64,000 bases of DNA from Polyporus tsugae (taxonomy: Eukaryota > Basidiomycota > Agaricomycetes > Polyporales > Polyporaceae): the NCBI GenBank assembly GCA_024305745.1, contig JAHRBS010000003.1, positions 434,001 through 498,000 on the forward strand. Reading direction: 5' to 3'. The translations under genes were made by a program, and so were the position numbers. Below the pieces are notes generated by a model. The model ran no database searches, was not told where the DNA came from, and saw only the letters and a program-made list of their open reading frames with translations. Positions 1-12,229 of this stretch are shown piece by piece; the stretch's first letter is position 1, and each line of letters starts with the position of its first letter.

Positions 1-2660
1 AGGCCAAGACCATCAAGTCCGTGCTCCAGGCGGCTGGGACGAGCGGTCTGCGTGTCTTGCACACCCCCACTCATAAGGGGAAGGGAGACCACAGCAAGCA
101 GTCGGACACCATCAACGACATCGGCATCTACCTCGACACCGAGGCAGTGCGGCGCGTGACTATTCTCACAGACGAAGACGCTTCGAAGAGCAAGCTCACG
201 AAGGAGGAGCTCGCGAGCGGAGACTTCGGTCGTCGGTCGTGGTACTCCATGGCTGCCCTCGGCGAAGTGAAAAGCCTCAAGAACGGGGAGTGCGCTTTTT
301 ACATGCGCCCTAAGTTGTCATCGTCCTCTGACGTCCTTCTCGAGGAGGAGAACACTGAGGCTGCTGACGGTGGTTCAGAGCAGCCCCAACCACCCTTCAC
401 GACAGATGCCCCTCATGGTGGCATCGACGACGGCGCGGATGACTTTGCAGACGAGGCCGGGCCTCTCGATCCCTCGGCCGATGATGTCGACGGCGAGCCG
501 TACATTAGGCGTGCGGCGAAGGGAGAATTTGCGCTTGGTCAGCTCGGGGACTACATACACAACCTTTCCACCAACCAGCATCGCCTCTTTAGCTACGGCT
601 TCTACGTCCAGTGGCGCTGGGCACGCCTCCTCTACTTCGACCGCACCGGCGCCCTTATCTCGGAGCCATTCGACTGGACCGAGACGTCGTCGCCCTTGCA
701 CGACTTTGTCTGGAAGCTCGCGCACATGACACGGGAGCAGCTAGGATACGACCCGACGGCTCAGGAGGCCTCTTACGACGAAATCAAACAGGTGATCAAG
801 AAGGCGAATGACAGTTCGCTGCCGAAGGATCTCCAGCCGTACGTCAAAGATGCTTTCCTTTCGAAGGCGAAGGCCAAGAAGGGTAAAGGCTCGGCGGAGG
901 ACGCGCTCGAGTGCGATGCGGACGAGCCTCCCATCTACAGGCTGACCGTAACTTCGTCGGACCCGTCCTCGGACGAAGCATTCCCCGACTCCGAGCCGAA
1001 CCCTCCGCCGGCGGATGGTCAGAGGACATGGGAGCGTACGTTCCTCGTCGGTCGACCTCACTTCGTCGCAGACTCTCTCATCGGACGATGCACGCGTGGG
1101 TATATCGCTTTCGACCTTGTGACGGGGCAGTTCTGTTTCCTCAAGGACTCCTGGCGACCTCTCGTACCCGGACGGACACGTCCAGAACACCTCGTGTACG
1201 AACGTCTCCATAGTTGTGGTGTCGTGCGTATCGCTACCTTGGTCTGTGGCGGAGATGTCGGCGGCCCTCTGCAACAGCCCACTGTTACCCATGACTGCTT
1301 TCCAGAGAGGAAACGACCCGTCCCTCGTGTCCACTACCGGATCGTCACCAAAGAGATTGGCCTACCTCTCACGGAGTTCACTGACTTTAGGGAACTCAAC
1401 CGCGTCTTCTTAGATGCCATGGCAGCTACGAACTTAGGCCGGCTTGCACGTTGCACATCTGTCCTAACCCTACCGTTTTAGCGCATTACACCGCGTGGGA
1501 GAGGGCGGGTATCCTCCATCGGGACGTGAGCGTTGGAAACATCCTGATCGATCCTGTCACTAGGCAGGGATACCTCATAGACTGGGAGATGTCACGTTTG
1601 AGAAGCGAGCTTGAACACGGACCCGTGGAGCCAGATCGGACGGCATGTCTCCCCCCTGTGCTAATCGTCTGACAAGAGCTCACTCGTTTTGCAGGGCACC
1701 TGGCAGTTCCGCGCTGCACTCTCCCTGATGTTCCCTCGGAAGCCTTACCGGCTGGAGGACGACATCGAGTCTTTCGTCCACACCTATCGATGGCTCGTCC
1801 TTCGCTTCCACAGGACGGACGTCCCTGGGCTTCGTACATTCGTCCAAGTCGAATACGAACAAAGTGCGAAGACAGACATCCCTGGCATTCGCATCGGCGG
1901 CCACCATAAATTACAGTTGTTTGCTGCGCCGACTGCGCCGTTCCAGGTCATAGGCAACGATAGTCTTCAAGGCCTTCTGAACGACCTCGCATACAACTGC
2001 TTCATGCACTACCGGATGATTGACAAGAAACTCATGGCCGCCCTCTACGGCATTCCCCAGGATCCTTCGCAGCCCGAGAGTGCACCGACGAAGAAGGCAC
2101 CGTATGCCCCTGGCCCCGATCTGATGGACGTCTTCACGAGCATGAAGCGAGTCAAGCCTGCGCTGGTCCTGACACAATTCCCTCAACAAGCCGCGCACGT
2201 AGGGACCGACCCATGCGACCCATGCGACGTCGACGGGTTCCTTTCGGTGCATGCGTTACTAGTGGAAGTCTTCCAGACGGGAGTGGACAACGCCGCTCCT
2301 AGGCAAGACGACCAATTCCGTCTCCGATTCTCGGACGAGTTTCCCGACCTTGTGCTCAGTGCCGGCCCGCAGGGCATCAGCACCTTGTCGCAGAGTCAGA
2401 CTCCCGATGGCAAGCAGCACTTCCCACCCCGCCGCCAGGCCGTCGCCTCCCCAACGGCGACGTCTCAGAACGCCGCACCCGCTGAGCCGAATCTGTCTTC
2501 TGCTACTTCGTCGTCGAGTGCGGCGCAGAGGAACAAACGGAGGCAAGACGATGATTCTCGTGTCGATAGCGCGTCCCCGGCGTCCGAAGAGGCGAACAGT
2601 AATACTAGTGGATCGCCTACGCGGGTTCAAGGCCCGAAGCGCCAGAAGAACACCCAGTAG
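1..2660 (+). CDS. FunK1-type fungal protein kinase, 5' end outside the window (copy 1 of a tandem array)
   Basis: Likely serine/threonine-type kinase of the fungal-specific FunK1 family; substrates of this family are not known. The frame is open from base 3, so the N-terminus lies left of the window. Exons seen: 3 to about 1449, 1482-1642 and 1695-2660 (stop TAG). The catalytic loop HRDVSVGNILID lies in exon 2 (about 1520-1555) and the metal-binding motif is DWE (in YLIDWEMSRL) instead of DFG, as usual in FunK1 proteins. The C-terminal tail is low-complexity and rich in Ser, Asn and Arg. Oddities: the second intron starts with GC (gcatgt at 1643) where copy 2 has gtatga, and the donor of the first intron is unclear: the site equivalent to copy 2 (about 1425) is not GT, and the only phase-compatible GT (1450) would give a 32-nt intron. 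It may be starting to decay. Confidence 0.85.
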
Positions 2661-3631
2661 TGGTTGACGAGTATTCCGAGTTTCGGAGGGATGGCAGTTT
2701 ATCAGAGTATTCATATCCTGTAGCCATGAACATATATTCCATTATATGATGAGTCTGTCCCCCCGTCCGACAGAGACTGCAACCTTTGGACCGCTTGGCA
2801 TAACGGTAAGCCCGGTGACGCGGCCGGCATCGGGTGTGGTGTTTGTTTGTGCATGTTAGATTTGGAAGCTTTTGCCAAACAGGGACAAACATCATCCTCT
2901 CGTAGTATCTAAACAGATCTGGCGGCCCTCCCACCTGGCTCCCACCGCATGTTTCCCCCTCGAGCCGGAATCTCTCACAACTTTGAATTCTCTTACAGAC
3001 TTCCAGCAAACAAAAAGCATCTCTCCATGGATAGTTAACAAATCTTATCCTAACTGGTCACGGTCCAAACCTGGGCTCTAGGCTGACATGGTTAGGTGAG
3101 CAGTGGGCCGCCGACGGTCCAGAGTCCAAGTCCGACGCCTTCAGCTGAATCTCTTGATCCCTAGGTCGCGTTGCGTTTTAGCACGATGTAGCGATTGGCT
3201 GGAACGTGGGAGCTGTTATCATTCTTCCGCCTTTAAAATGAGCCTGGGTTCAACGCCTGTCAACGGCACATATGGCAGGCGTTTCCGGCCTTGGCCGGCG
3301 TATGCCCGGGATTCGAACAACTGACGCCAACACATCTGATTCCGCTTCCCCCAGGACTGGCACAAGTCCTGAAATACTACCACAGGCCGTCCCGCCTTCC
3401 CAGTCTGGTGTCGCTGGCGGTCAGCGGTCAGCCCGCACCTGGCATCAATCCTCCAACCACCAGTGCTGTCCCGAACCCCGCCGATCCCGCTTCAACCACC
3501 GAACCGCTTGACGCGAAGAATCTCAACCACAAGCAGTCCTTCATCCGCCACACCCCTCTGCCTCCAACACCTTCACTTACCAACCGAGTGCCAGCAAAAA
3601 ACTGGCCGCCCTCCTCGTAAACGAGTCCGGA
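2661..3631. other. Intergenic, between FunK1 copies 1 and 2
   Basis: No supported gene. An open stretch of 109 codons (3291-3620) precedes copy 2 in another frame and is Pro/Thr rich, like the N-terminal tails of FunK1 proteins. The copy 2 frame itself is open from 3512 and reads plausibly into the kinase (KLAALLVNESG just before Met at 3632), so an unrecognised upstream exon of copy 2 is possible here. Confidence 0.4.
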
Positions 3632-6596
3632 ATGGCCCCCCGCTTCCATCTCCTCAGCGCTGAGCCCTTCGTCGACTCAGTTCCAGGTGATCCACCAACA
3701 GATGAGGACTGCAAGAAGTTCAAGAAACCGGAGCTGCGCTCGAAGATGTCGGAACATGAGCTCTACCCGGAACTGGTGAGTGGCTCCGGGTGCGAACTGG
3801 CTTCAAGTCGATGTCTTACCTAACCTGTGTATAGGCTGCGGTCGTCCAGTCAGTGCTGGATGCGGCGGGGTGCGATGCACCTCGCTTCCTGGACACTGCG
3901 AACCACAAGGCGAAGGACGGCAACGCCGGGAAGAAGGACACGTTCAACGACGGCGGCATCTACATGAACTCCCCCCTCGCACACGAAGCGACCGAGTTCA
4001 CGTCTGAACACCGCAACAAGAGCCAGGTGACACCGGAACAGCTGGCGCAGCGCCTTCTTGGACTTCGCTTGTGGAACTGGATCGATATCCTGTTCGAGGT
4101 GAAGAGGTATGAGACGCACGCCGCGTTCTACTTCGCAAGCAGGCCTCGTGGTTACAAGAACATCGTTGAGGCTTCAGCCCCCGCCGCAGATCTCGCTTCA
4201 GGTGCGCTTCGACACGGCGAGGCTGCTGATCCGTCGTCGAAGCGCAACGTGGATGACATCGCAACGTCATCCAAGGGGAAGTCGGTCGCGCACGATGGTC
4301 CCTCCATCCCTGACGCTGCAGCCGCTGACCACCTCTCCGCGGGTGACCACGGGACCGAGGAGACCAGGGCTAAGCCCGGCATGACCACACGTCAAGTGCC
4401 TCCTTTCGTTAAGCTCTCCGAGGATGGCGAAGAGGCCCTCGGCCAGTTCGTCGAGTACATGCTCAACGTCCAGAAGAATCAGCACCGGATCTTCTCCTAC
4501 GCCGTCTACGTCTGCTACGACATGGCCCGCCTGCTCTACTTCGACCGCTCTGGTGCCTTCGTCTCCGAGCCGTTCCGGTGGGACGAGACGGACTCTCTTC
4601 TGCACCAGTTCGTCTGGAAGATCGCCAAGCTTGCGGATGCTGGGCGATTCGAGGAACTCGGGCACGACCCGACGGCGGAGCTCGCATCTAGCGAAGCGAA
4701 GGACAAGTTCCAGGCGCTCAAGGACGACACGAGCCTCCCACCGCACATCCGCGACGGGTTCAAGAAGGCAACGGCGGACAAGTGGCCGATCTACAAGCTC
4801 GAGGTCGCGCCCGGGGAGCCGTCGAAGGACGAGTGGTTCGACGACATCACCTTTCCTCCGCCAAAGAACTTCAGTAGTCCGCCGACGCCCAGCCCCTCGC
4901 ACAGCACGCCTTTCTCCAAACCCTCGTCGTCATCAGACCCTCTCCCCTCGCCATCCGACAACTTCACCCCATCTGTCCGTCATTTCCTTGTCGGGCGGCC
5001 TCACTTCGCTGCCGATGGGCTCGTCGGTCGGTGTACGAGAGGGCACTTCGCATATGATATCACGGATACCGACAAGAAGAACTGGCGCGATTGCTTCCTC
5101 AAGGATTCATGGCGCCCCGTTGTCCCCGGCCGCACGCGCCCTGAGCATCTGGTATACCAACGACTCCGCTTTTGCGGTGTCAACAGAGGCATTGGAACAC
5201 TGATCTGCGGGCGCGACGTCGGTGGTCACTGGGCTCAACGAACGCGGGTGCAGGACCATCTCCCCGAGAAGAACAGGCCTGTCCCCCGTGTTCATTATCG
5301 GCTCGTCATCGAGGAGATTGGTATACGCCTTGAGGACTTCAACAGTTTCCCTGAACTCTCCGCGATTTTCGTCGACGCTATCCAGAGTACGCTGCATCCA
5401 GTTATATGCCCTTTTCCTGCTTGAACTCACTTGCCTTTTAGCCCATCATAAAGCCTGGATACTCGCCCATGTCCTACATCGAGACATTAGTCTTGGGAAC
5501 ATCATGATCCTCCCTCCCACCGGTAACTCGCGTCGAAGACGGGGGATCCTCATCGATTGGGATCTCTCGCGCCTGGAATGCGAGTTGGGGAGTGGTCCAG
5601 TGGAGCCTGACCGCACGGTATGACTTTTATCACCTCCGTGTTTTCATCGGATACTGACGTCGTTGTTTGTTCTTCTAGGGGACTTGGCAATTTCGCTCAG
5701 CGTTATCGCTCTTATACCCCTGGAAACCATACAGGCGCTCCGACGACATCGAGTCTTTCATCCATGTCTACATCTATCTCGTTCTCCGGTTCCACCCCAT
5801 CAATATTCGTTCCCTCAAAGAACTTGTCATGTCCTTGTTCGAGGGCGCTTCGTTGGTCCGCGGAATCAAGACCGGCGGGGACAGGAAGCTCGCGCTCTTC
5901 CTCAGCGCCAAGCTACCCTTCAAAGCTTCTGCCAATCCTCGGCTCCAAAAGCTTATCCAAGACATCATCACTGGTTGCTCGAAGTCTTATGGCATGGTCG
6001 ACCTTGACGAGATGGAGCAGCGCTATGGCTTCGAGCTGCTCTCTGACTCGGAACAGCCGCTCCCAGCAGTTCCGGACCACACGACCGCCCCTATCGTCGA
6101 CTTCGATAGCGACGATGACATTCCGCGGTTCGTGGCACAGCCCGACTCGCCTTCCGTCACGGCGGCTCCGACAGACCACAAAGATCCCTGTGTCGTGGAT
6201 GGCTTCTTGTCGGAGGTGGGCAATTTGCTCGACCTCTTGAAAGGCCACGCTGCCACCCAGCTCCCAAGTTCGGACAAGGCGTGTGATCAATTTCCGGCTA
6301 GGAAACATGAGGACGTCTACCGAGGCCCCAACAATGCCGGTAGCAGACGCATCGGCTCGATGTCGACGTCGGGGACCATCCTGTCTCAGGGCGTGTCATC
6401 CAACGCCTCCGGCTTTTCACTCAACTTCGGGTCTCGTCCGGGTTCGAACTTTGCTCCTGGTCCGTCGACGGTCGGCATGTCTTCGGACTCCAGGAACTTG
6501 AAGCGGATGCGCGCTGAGCCCCACGTGAAGGGTGCGGCTGCCAATAACGAGGAGGAGCCTTCGGACACAGTGCATCGCAACAAGCGGGCCAAGTAA
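3632..6596 (+). CDS. FunK1-type fungal protein kinase, complete (copy 2)
   Basis: Exons 3632-3775, 3835-5386, 5442-5617 and 5679-6596; phases agree at every junction and all introns are GT-AG. The product is about 929 residues. An N-terminal alpha-helical segment precedes a long exon holding the FunK1 N-lobe. In the later part VGRPHFAADGLVGRCTRG and FLKDSWRPVVPGRTRPEH are landmarks shared with copies 1 and 3. The catalytic loop is HRDISLGNIMIL (exon 3) and the Mg-binding motif DWD (ILIDWDLSRLE). Exon 4 carries the GTWQFRSALSL segment after the activation loop and an acidic, Ser-rich tail ending in basic residues. The key residues are present, so it is probably active. The start is the first ATG of the frame, but the frame is open upstream to 3512 and the true N-terminus may be longer. 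Confidence 0.9.
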
Positions 6597-7059
6597 TTGA
6601 CTTGGAAGCTTTACTAGGGTCAGAATCCTGGGCTGCGCGGCTGACGACGACTCGCTCGTCAACTTGTCGCTTATGCTTAGTCTGGGTTGGGTCTTTGTCT
6701 TGTTTGTCTCTAACGTTTATCCACCACCTACTCTCAACTGTATCTACTTGCATACAACCTTCCCATCATTGGTTTGCGTGTGCCGTGAACTGCATTTCAC
6801 TCTCGACATATGTAATGTAGTCTTGACCTTGTTGCTTTTCCTTCTCATGCCGTCTGTAGGCTGAGGCTGGACTGATCCTTATTCCTGTCAGTCCTCCTTC
6901 CGAGTCGTTCTCCGCGATACTTCCGCCCGCAATGCATGCTCTCCGTATTGAATCAATATTCCAAAGCATGTTTGCTGTACTGCAAGAGAGTGAAATGCGC
7001 CATAAGCAAAAATTCAAACTCCGAAAGGTGAGGGTTTACTTGACTCCCACCGCGCGCGC
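6597..7059. other. Intergenic, 3' of FunK1 copy 2
   Basis: T-rich 3' flank of copy 2 running into the truncated copy 3. No supported gene or RNA. Confidence 0.4.
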
Positions 7060-8745
7060 TTATGTACTTGACAGCTCGGCCAGCGAGCGATTGCACCCCG
7101 TCCGCCCGTCGGTTCGCTGTCGGACGTCCTGGCACACTTCTCTCTGCCGATGCTCTTGTCTATCGCTTCACGAAAGGATACATGGCCTTCGACGTGACAA
7201 AAGGACTCTTGGCGCCCTTTCGTTCGGGGTCGCACGCGTCCTGAGCACTTGCCAGTCTATGCACGACTGATGCGCATGAACGTTGAGAACACCGACGGTA
7301 TCGCAACGTTGATCTGTGGCTGCGACGTCGGTGGTAGCCACGCACACCGGGTCGACAGGAGGACTCGGACTTATCCCGCGATACAGTAATAGGCCTGTGC
7401 TTCGCGTCCACGGCCGCCTGGTTATCCACTCGAGGACATCGCGATCGGCTTGCCCTTGACCAAGTTTTACAACTTCGGCGATCTCTCGGCGATTTTTGCC
7501 GATGCGCTTAAACGTTCGTCTGTCACGACTGGATTTCCAGGATTATTGTCAGGCTTCTGCTGATCATTGCTTCGTTCTAGCTTATTACAAGGTTTTGAAG
7601 CGCGCCAAGGTCCTGAACCGTGACATCCGAGGTGTGAGGAACATCTGCTTCGCATCGAAGATGATGGAAGACAAACCGGGTTCCTTATCGACTGGGACTT
7701 GTCGCGGCTGGAGAGCGAGCTTGGGAGCAGGCCCGTTAAACCAGATCAAACGGTATGTATCTCTCAAGTTCTCATCTAGCGGAATTCGCTCAACCTTGCG
7801 CAGGGCACTTGACAACTCCGTTCGGCTCTGTCGCTTCAGTATCCCCGGAAGCCGTACAGGCGTTCCGACGACATCGAGTCCTTCATTCACGCCTACCTCT
7901 GTCTCGTCCTCCGATACCACGAAACACGCATTGCCACCGTGAAGGACGTGGCTTACTGGCCGTCTGAGCAGCCGTCGCTGGTCAGCGGCATCAAGATCGG
8001 CGGGACGCAAAGTCTGCCATGATGAAGTCCGGAACGGTCCCCTTCCGCGTCGACTCTAACATCCCCCTGCAAAACCTGTTCTCGCAGCTCATCCGGGGCT
8101 GCTCTCACGCACACTCCCAGCTCGATATCGACGCGATAGACCGCTTCTACAGACCTGACAGAAAACCCCGACCGCGCACTTCCGATTCCTCCACTTCCGA
8201 CTCTGACTCTTCCCCTCCACATCGTCCTCGTGCCCGTCATGCGAGCGGTGATGAAATTTCGCAATATTCCGATCCCTAGGAACTAGAGAAGGTGCTGAGA
8301 CGTGGTCGGGAGGATCAAGCCCGTCGAGCTCCGACCACGGACCTGTACAAGACGGGCGCGTATCTCAGCTCTCCCCGCAACCTGATCGACCTCTTCTCCG
8401 ATCATTCGCAGAACGCGTCGGACATTGACGACAAGGCGCCTGATCAAATTTCCGCCAGGCAATACGAGGACATTTACGCAGTGCCACAACATAAGGGAAG
8501 TCGCAGCATTACCATCCTGTCTACGAGCGCGTCGTTCGCTCCCGAAGAGAGTCTGCCGGCGGACGGTCTACCTGAGCACGATAAGCTCATCGCAGGCCGG
8601 AACTCGAGGACCGATCCCCCTCCGCCGTCCTCGAGCCTGAGTTTCGGTGTGAAGTTTCTCACCCGCCTCTGAGGCTGAGGGATCCACTGACGACGAAAAA
8701 GAAGGCTTATCGTCTACACGTCCTGTCAAGCGTCTCAAAGCCTGA
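7060..8745 (+). pseudogene. FunK1 kinase pseudogene (copy 3)
   Basis: Decayed relative of copies 1 and 2. Homology begins only at the middle of the kinase (SARRFAVGRPGTLLSADAL, about 7100), so roughly the first 370 residues are missing. A one-base frameshift near 7200 breaks the frame inside the segment equivalent to FLKDSWRP, a stop follows near 7388, and another stop (TAG, about 8277) lies between the C-lobe and the tail. The catalytic HRD is NRD here (VLNRDIRG, about 7610-7635), losing the histidine. The old introns can still be placed near 7515-7580 and 7750-7805. The 3' part (8292-8672) keeps a tail resembling copy 2 (ISARQYEDIY). It cannot encode a working kinase. Confidence 0.85.
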
Positions 8746-9031
8746 GGCAGGGGGAAAAGGGAAAGGGCTTTCAAAACTTAGTACCCAGTCGCACATGGTA
8801 GACTTGCTTCCGCCACGGCACGGGTCCTGTCCTTCGATTAACATACCCCATCTACTCCTTCGGGTGTCATTCCTCTAACAATAACAATTGTGTTTAGTAC
8901 AGTTTACATATCAACGTACAGAGCGATCAGAGATAGCACGACGACGACAAGAGGCACTGATCATACTTAGATCAGCCAAGAGGGCGGTATAGATCATGAG
9001 AAATGACTACGAACCACAGCAACGACCGAGG

Positions 9032-10355
9032 CTATGAAATGAGCTTCCGGAGCTGGTATATCCCTTCGCGGGCAACGGCAACGGTATCGTAGACGACCCG
9101 CTCAGGGGTGCTCTCCGTGCGCGAGCGGAGCCGCCATCGTAGGAGCGTCTCGTCAGTGTGAGTGTAAATCGATTCGAAGATGTGGAATGCTGCATCCGCG
9201 GTGGGCCGCTGTGCGGGGTTTTTCCACTTCATCATGTCGACGAGGGGCCGAAGAAGATCTAGACCGTAGTATTTCTGTTGTATTTATGAGAAAGTAAAAA
9301 GTTTTCGAGGAAACGAGAGCTTACGGAGAGAAACTCCTTGTAGTAGAGGTTTCCAAGGGCATAGACGTCCGCACGGTATGCATCGTATGGGACTTCGTTC
9401 GATAGCTCGGGGATCTCCTTGTCCCGTCCTGTACAGCCGATAACTAGAGTAGATTCCCCCTCCTCGAATAGCTGCGATAATCCGAAGTCGATGAAAAGGT
9501 AACGGACTTGGGAGTTAAACCGAGGAAGCGGGCGTGCGTCGAGGACACCGTCTGGCAGGTACTCGATTCTCACTGGATGGTGACCTTCGGGGTAGAGTGT
9601 TCTACCGTCCATCATCATGTTCGCAGCGGCGATATCCCTATATGAGCGTACATGAGTCGAAGCTGACTTTTGATCCTGTCTAACGAACCGATGTGCTATC
9701 CGACACTCGTGGAGAAAGGCGAGGCCCTGCAGCGACCGTAAGTTGAGTGCATGAATGGGCATGGGCGAGCAACCGTACTTCGAGCGACTGTTCTATGAAG
9801 TCCATGACCTCGTTGATTGTTCCAAACTCTGGATCGTTGAATGGGCGTAGGTAGGGCATGACCATGAGCGACATTTGGGGTTCGTACGGATCTGCCACAA
9901 TTTCGAGGGTCGGTACGCAATGGTTCTGAGCAGAGCGTTGGTCTGTGAGGTAACGTGCAATGCGCAATTCTTTCGTGTCGCTGTTCGTGAATTTTATAGC
10001 GACACACAGGTTGTCAGACCGACGAGAAGCATCGATTACCGTTGGAATCTGAATAGCACTGGTGAGTGATATGGTTGTGGTTGGAAGAACAGGGGTAGTT
10101 ACGTGCATTCAACATAATAGAGTCTTCGCAAAACATGGGTTTCCTATTGGTGCCAATCCACGAAGGCTTCCAGTCCGGACGATATCTAGGTCGAAGCGTA
10201 TAACCACGATCGTGGAGGAAGACGTAGCGGTTTTTCCAGAAGACCTCGCCTGGCAGTAAGTCGTACAAGCCTTCCTCCGTGTCTTTTGCATGGCGTGCAG
10301 CAGACTCTGGAGAGACGTACGCATAGCGCGGAAGGTAAGCGGAGGGAGCACTCAT
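9032..10355 (-). CDS. Eukaryotic-type protein kinase (Agaricomycete kinase-like family)
   Basis: Five exons on the minus strand: 10114-10355, 9779-10058, 9689-9726, 9325-9637 and 9032-9274; phases fit and the product is 371 residues. The N-terminal YDLLPGEVFWKN and LRPRYRPDWKPSW are landmarks I know from many mushroom kinase-like proteins. Catalytic features are present: VAIK-type lysine (LCVAIKF), a following Glu (KELRIARYL), catalytic loop HRDIAAANMM (the HRD is assembled across the 9638-9688 intron) and FIDFGLSQ as DFG motif, so it is probably active. The substrate is unknown. An in-frame upstream ATG at 10427 would add 24 hydrophobic residues; I prefer 10355. It is divergent from the gene at 10670. 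Confidence 0.85.
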
Positions 10356-10669
10356 AGACGGTGTCCTAGCAGAACTTGCGAGGAGAACAAGTCCAAGAGG
10401 GCAAGCGCCCAAAGGTCGTATTCCCATTTTTGGGCGGTTCCTGCTCAGGCTCCGCTGGCAGGCAAAAGTCTGTGCTTCCTTCTAACTTAGCCTCCACCAC
10501 GTTGCGACCTCATTGTCACCCTGTGCGTTCCCCACGCGCTGTGAATAAGAGCTCCGATATACGGTATGGTGCGATGACTGCTGCTTTCCTCCCCTGCCAC
10601 CACCACCTACTACTCTCAACCTGAGTCCGAGTCTGATCCCAAGTCGGCTGACGCTCTCGCTCTACTCCC
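10356..10669. promoter_or_regulatory. Bidirectional intergenic promoter region
   Basis: 314-bp spacer between the kinase start (minus strand) and the start of the gene at 10670 (plus strand). It must hold both promoters if both starts are right. A CT-rich stretch lies just before 10670. I see no clear TATA box. Confidence 0.4.
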
Positions 10670-11844
10670 ATGACTACTAGCTCCGGACTCGACACTTGGA
10701 GCGTGATTTCTGGGGCAATTGGCGTTTTGACTGTCTTCCCCTTCATCTGGGCATATGTCCGGAGCCAACACCCCGAGACCAAGCTTGCGGAACTGGACTC
10801 GACCCTCAACGATACTGAGGCTCTTCTGCGGTCTGTCGTCGAGGAAGGTCTTCTCCACCCTGTAATGCATGTCCCCCATTTTGAGTCGCGCCTTAAGAAG
10901 TGAGTACTTTGTTTTCAAGCAACCATTCTTTCTCCAGATTGACACCATCTAGTTTCCGCGCAGTCGCTGAAAAGCTGCGCGATGACACCTTCATCGCGTC
11001 AGTCGAATGGCGAAAACTCCTTCGAGCGTGGTATGATGGGCTTACAAAAGAGATTTCCGTCGTCTGCACACAAGTTAAGGGTGTCCGCGCTAACATCTGC
11101 GTACGTGCATAGCTCTGATATCGACCAGAGGGTGCCATTGATCTGATGTACATCGCTTGCAGGAGACCAGTGCCAGCACAAGGATGCAGCTTACGCAGCA
11201 ACGCACCGAAGACTCAGTGTCCTTGTCTTTCCACCGCAAGTGGCACGCGAAGGTCACGAAGCTTTGGAGGTGTATTATCTCCCTTGGTCTGTTGAGTGCC
11301 GATCCTTCCCGTAGTGTCTAACCCGCTAAAACGCTTGTCTATAGCTTGCAGAAGTCCCAATGTTTATATCGATAATGTCGGGGCATCGACAACGCTTGTT
11401 TCGTCGACTGCAAATATTGTTGTCGCCTCCGCAGAAGACGCAGGGACTGAGACCGTGGTTCAGGACGATGCAGCCACACTCAACTCGGATACCCGCTACT
11501 CCCGGACGATTTCTACCCACATCAAGTCCACTCGTGCTTCCTCCCATGTGCCCTGCACTGCCTCGAGAACACACGAGCTCCGCGTGCTCTCTCGCGCGAT
11601 CCGTCGGGTGGACCGGGAGCTGGCCGTTCAAGGCGTGACCAATGCACGCCTCACCCAACTCGTGCAGGCGACGCACAAGCGATGGTCGCCTGCATCCAGC
11701 AAGGCTTATCACTCCCGTCGTCCGTGCAAGCACAGCATCTTGGCGCCTCGCACGAAACACGTTCTGGTCCTGCAACCTGCCAGCGAGCCCGGTGCCGATT
11801 TTGACACGGATTCGTTCGTGGAGGAGACAATGTGCGAGGTGTGA
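10670..11844 (+). CDS. Unknown protein with one N-terminal transmembrane helix
   Basis: Exons 10670-10899, 10938-11100, 11163-11269 and 11352-11844 join in frame to a 330-residue protein. I do not recognise the family. Residues about 10-30 (WSVISGAIGVLTVFPFIWAYV) form one hydrophobic helix, followed by a helical acidic-basic region with likely coiled-coil character (LAELDSTLNDTEALLRSVVEEG and the segment after it). The C-terminal half is Ser/Thr rich, then strongly basic. In the last intron the acceptor that keeps the frame is the second AG (11350-11351), not the first (11343-11344), which would lead into a stop. A membrane-anchored, mostly cytosolic protein is the most that can be said. Confidence 0.7.
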
Positions 11845-12229
11845 CTCCCACATTCCCCTACGATCTGCATTCATTCGTCTTGGAGTCTGTGACTGCCATG
11901 CTCGTCGCACAGGACTCACTGCTATCTAGTCTGACACATTAAACTACGCATCTTCTGCGGAGTATTAGTATTTTTGTGCTATCCTTGATCTAACCTCGGT
12001 GATTTTTCTCCCCATATCCCTCTCTTCCCTCCTCTCCCACCTCTCCTCTCCCTTCGTATTCCTACCCCCAATCCGCCTCTAAATCTTTATGTAAAGTTCC
12101 TGTATTGTATTCTTTGGATGTTATAACGGGTATTTATGTAACGTATAGTGGATGGATGTCGGCACCTCATCCACCAGGCTCAAAGACAGTCCCATCCTAA
12201 TATACGTGATGAAACGTCTAAACGCTACA
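11845..12229. other. Convergent 3' spacer
   Basis: Between the 3' ends of the unknown gene (plus) and the transporter (minus). Contains a pyrimidine-rich run around 12005-12060 (CTCTCCC repeats). No gene. Confidence 0.4.

Noticed and set aside
741..1334. 197-codon open frame on the minus strand
   Set aside because: Antisense shadow of the FunK1 copy 1 exon; the same happens opposite copy 2 (4267-4902). No introns, no domain.
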